Assembly (NCBI GenBank): GCA_002067065.1
Contig: MVPY01000050.1
Coordinates: 1 to 17,536 of the forward strand
DNA from: Methanobacterium sp. PtaB.Bin024
Lineage (GTDB): Archaea; Methanobacteriota; Methanobacteria; Methanobacteriales; Methanobacteriaceae
Length of the DNA stretch: 17,536 nucleotides
Direction of reading: 5' to 3'
Position numbers and translations under genes: made by a program. Shown here in pieces: positions 17,243 through 17,536 of the stretch. A model generated the notes under the pieces. The model saw only the letters and a list, made by a program, of their open reading frames with translations, made no database searches and was not told the DNA's origin. Position 1 is the stretch's first letter; each line of letters begins with the position of its first letter.

Positions 17243-17265
17243 CTAAAAAACAGTATAAAAAATAA
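17243..17265 (-). terminator. Oligo-T terminator of the tRNA operon
   Basis: On the minus strand the sequence right after the tRNA-Phe discriminator contains two T6 runs within 23 nt, a standard archaeal termination signal for stable RNA genes. Confidence 0.6.
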
Positions 17266-17420
<155 letters not shown>

Positions 17421-17439
17421 CTGATTATAGTTCTGTTAC

Positions 17440-17447
17440 TATATAAA
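17440..17447 (-). promoter_or_regulatory. TATA box of the tRNA-Val/tRNA-Phe operon
   Basis: On the minus strand aaaagg-tttatata forms a BRE plus TATA element centred about 30 nt before the tRNA-Val 5' end, the expected archaeal distance. The left boundary of the right-hand terminal repeat lies only about 15 bp upstream of it. Confidence 0.75.
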
Positions 17448-17461
17448 CCTTTTCTCTTGGG

Positions 17462-17535
17462 GGGACTGTAAAGTTATTGGGTGTTGATATTTTTTCCGTG
17501 TTTTAGTGTCCATTTTTGCATTTTTTGGTGTAGAT
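17462..17535. repeat. 74-bp terminal inverted repeat, right copy
   Basis: This is the exact reverse complement of 1-74. It begins at its inner edge with gggactgtaaag and runs to the window end, so it may continue outside. It starts 48 bp upstream of the tRNA-Val 5' end, just beyond the BRE/TATA. The two copies are the same terminus in opposite orientations, as if two copies of one element flanked the segment. Confidence 0.93.
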
Positions 17536-17536
17536 A

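Overview
This window is AT-rich archaeal chromosome from a hydrogenotrophic methanogen, most likely Methanobacterium or a close relative in the Methanobacteriales. The evidence is genes for methanofuran (mfnD, mfnF), methanopterin (mptG) and coenzyme B (hacB with the YLRT specificity motif), together with archaeal ether-lipid genes (carS, tes), TATA-box promoters, GGTGA/GGAGG-type ribosome binding sites and frequent TTG starts. The genus is an inference from gene content; no 16S or marker search was possible.

Layout from left to right: hisA on the minus strand; truA; a DUF460 RNase H-fold/coiled-coil protein whose only good start is a CTG codon; a tightly packed cassette wecB-wecC-mfnD-mfnF that makes the sugar nucleotide UDP-ManNAcA and carries two methanofuran steps, with two TTGA stop/start overlaps; a membrane-anchored M14-like putative metallohydrolase behind a striking array of GATAA-type dyads; carS on the minus strand, divergent from tes-mptG-hacB; a HVO_0476-type zinc-finger protein; pcm; an archaeal MtaB/CDKAL1-type tRNA methylthiotransferase; a small double zinc-ribbon, tail-anchored membrane protein; and a two-gene tRNA operon (Val-GAC then Phe-GAA) on the minus strand.

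The two ends of the window are a perfect 74-bp inverted repeat. Each copy starts, at its inner edge, with gggactgtaaag and runs out of the window. This looks like the same terminus of a dispersed repeat, possibly an insertion sequence, present in opposite orientations on either side of this unique segment. It could be where a short-read assembly broke, or it could bound a segment able to invert. The right-hand copy abuts the promoter of the tRNA operon.

Most of the genes are housekeeping or methanogenic cofactor genes. The least explained items are the CTG-initiated DUF460 gene, the regulated-looking M14-like gene, a C-terminal extension on WecB, and a palindrome over the tes TATA box. Several intergenic regions also carry short two-copy imperfect tandem duplications (periods 19 to 32 bp). 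I see no CRISPR array, prophage, toxin system or complete transposase.
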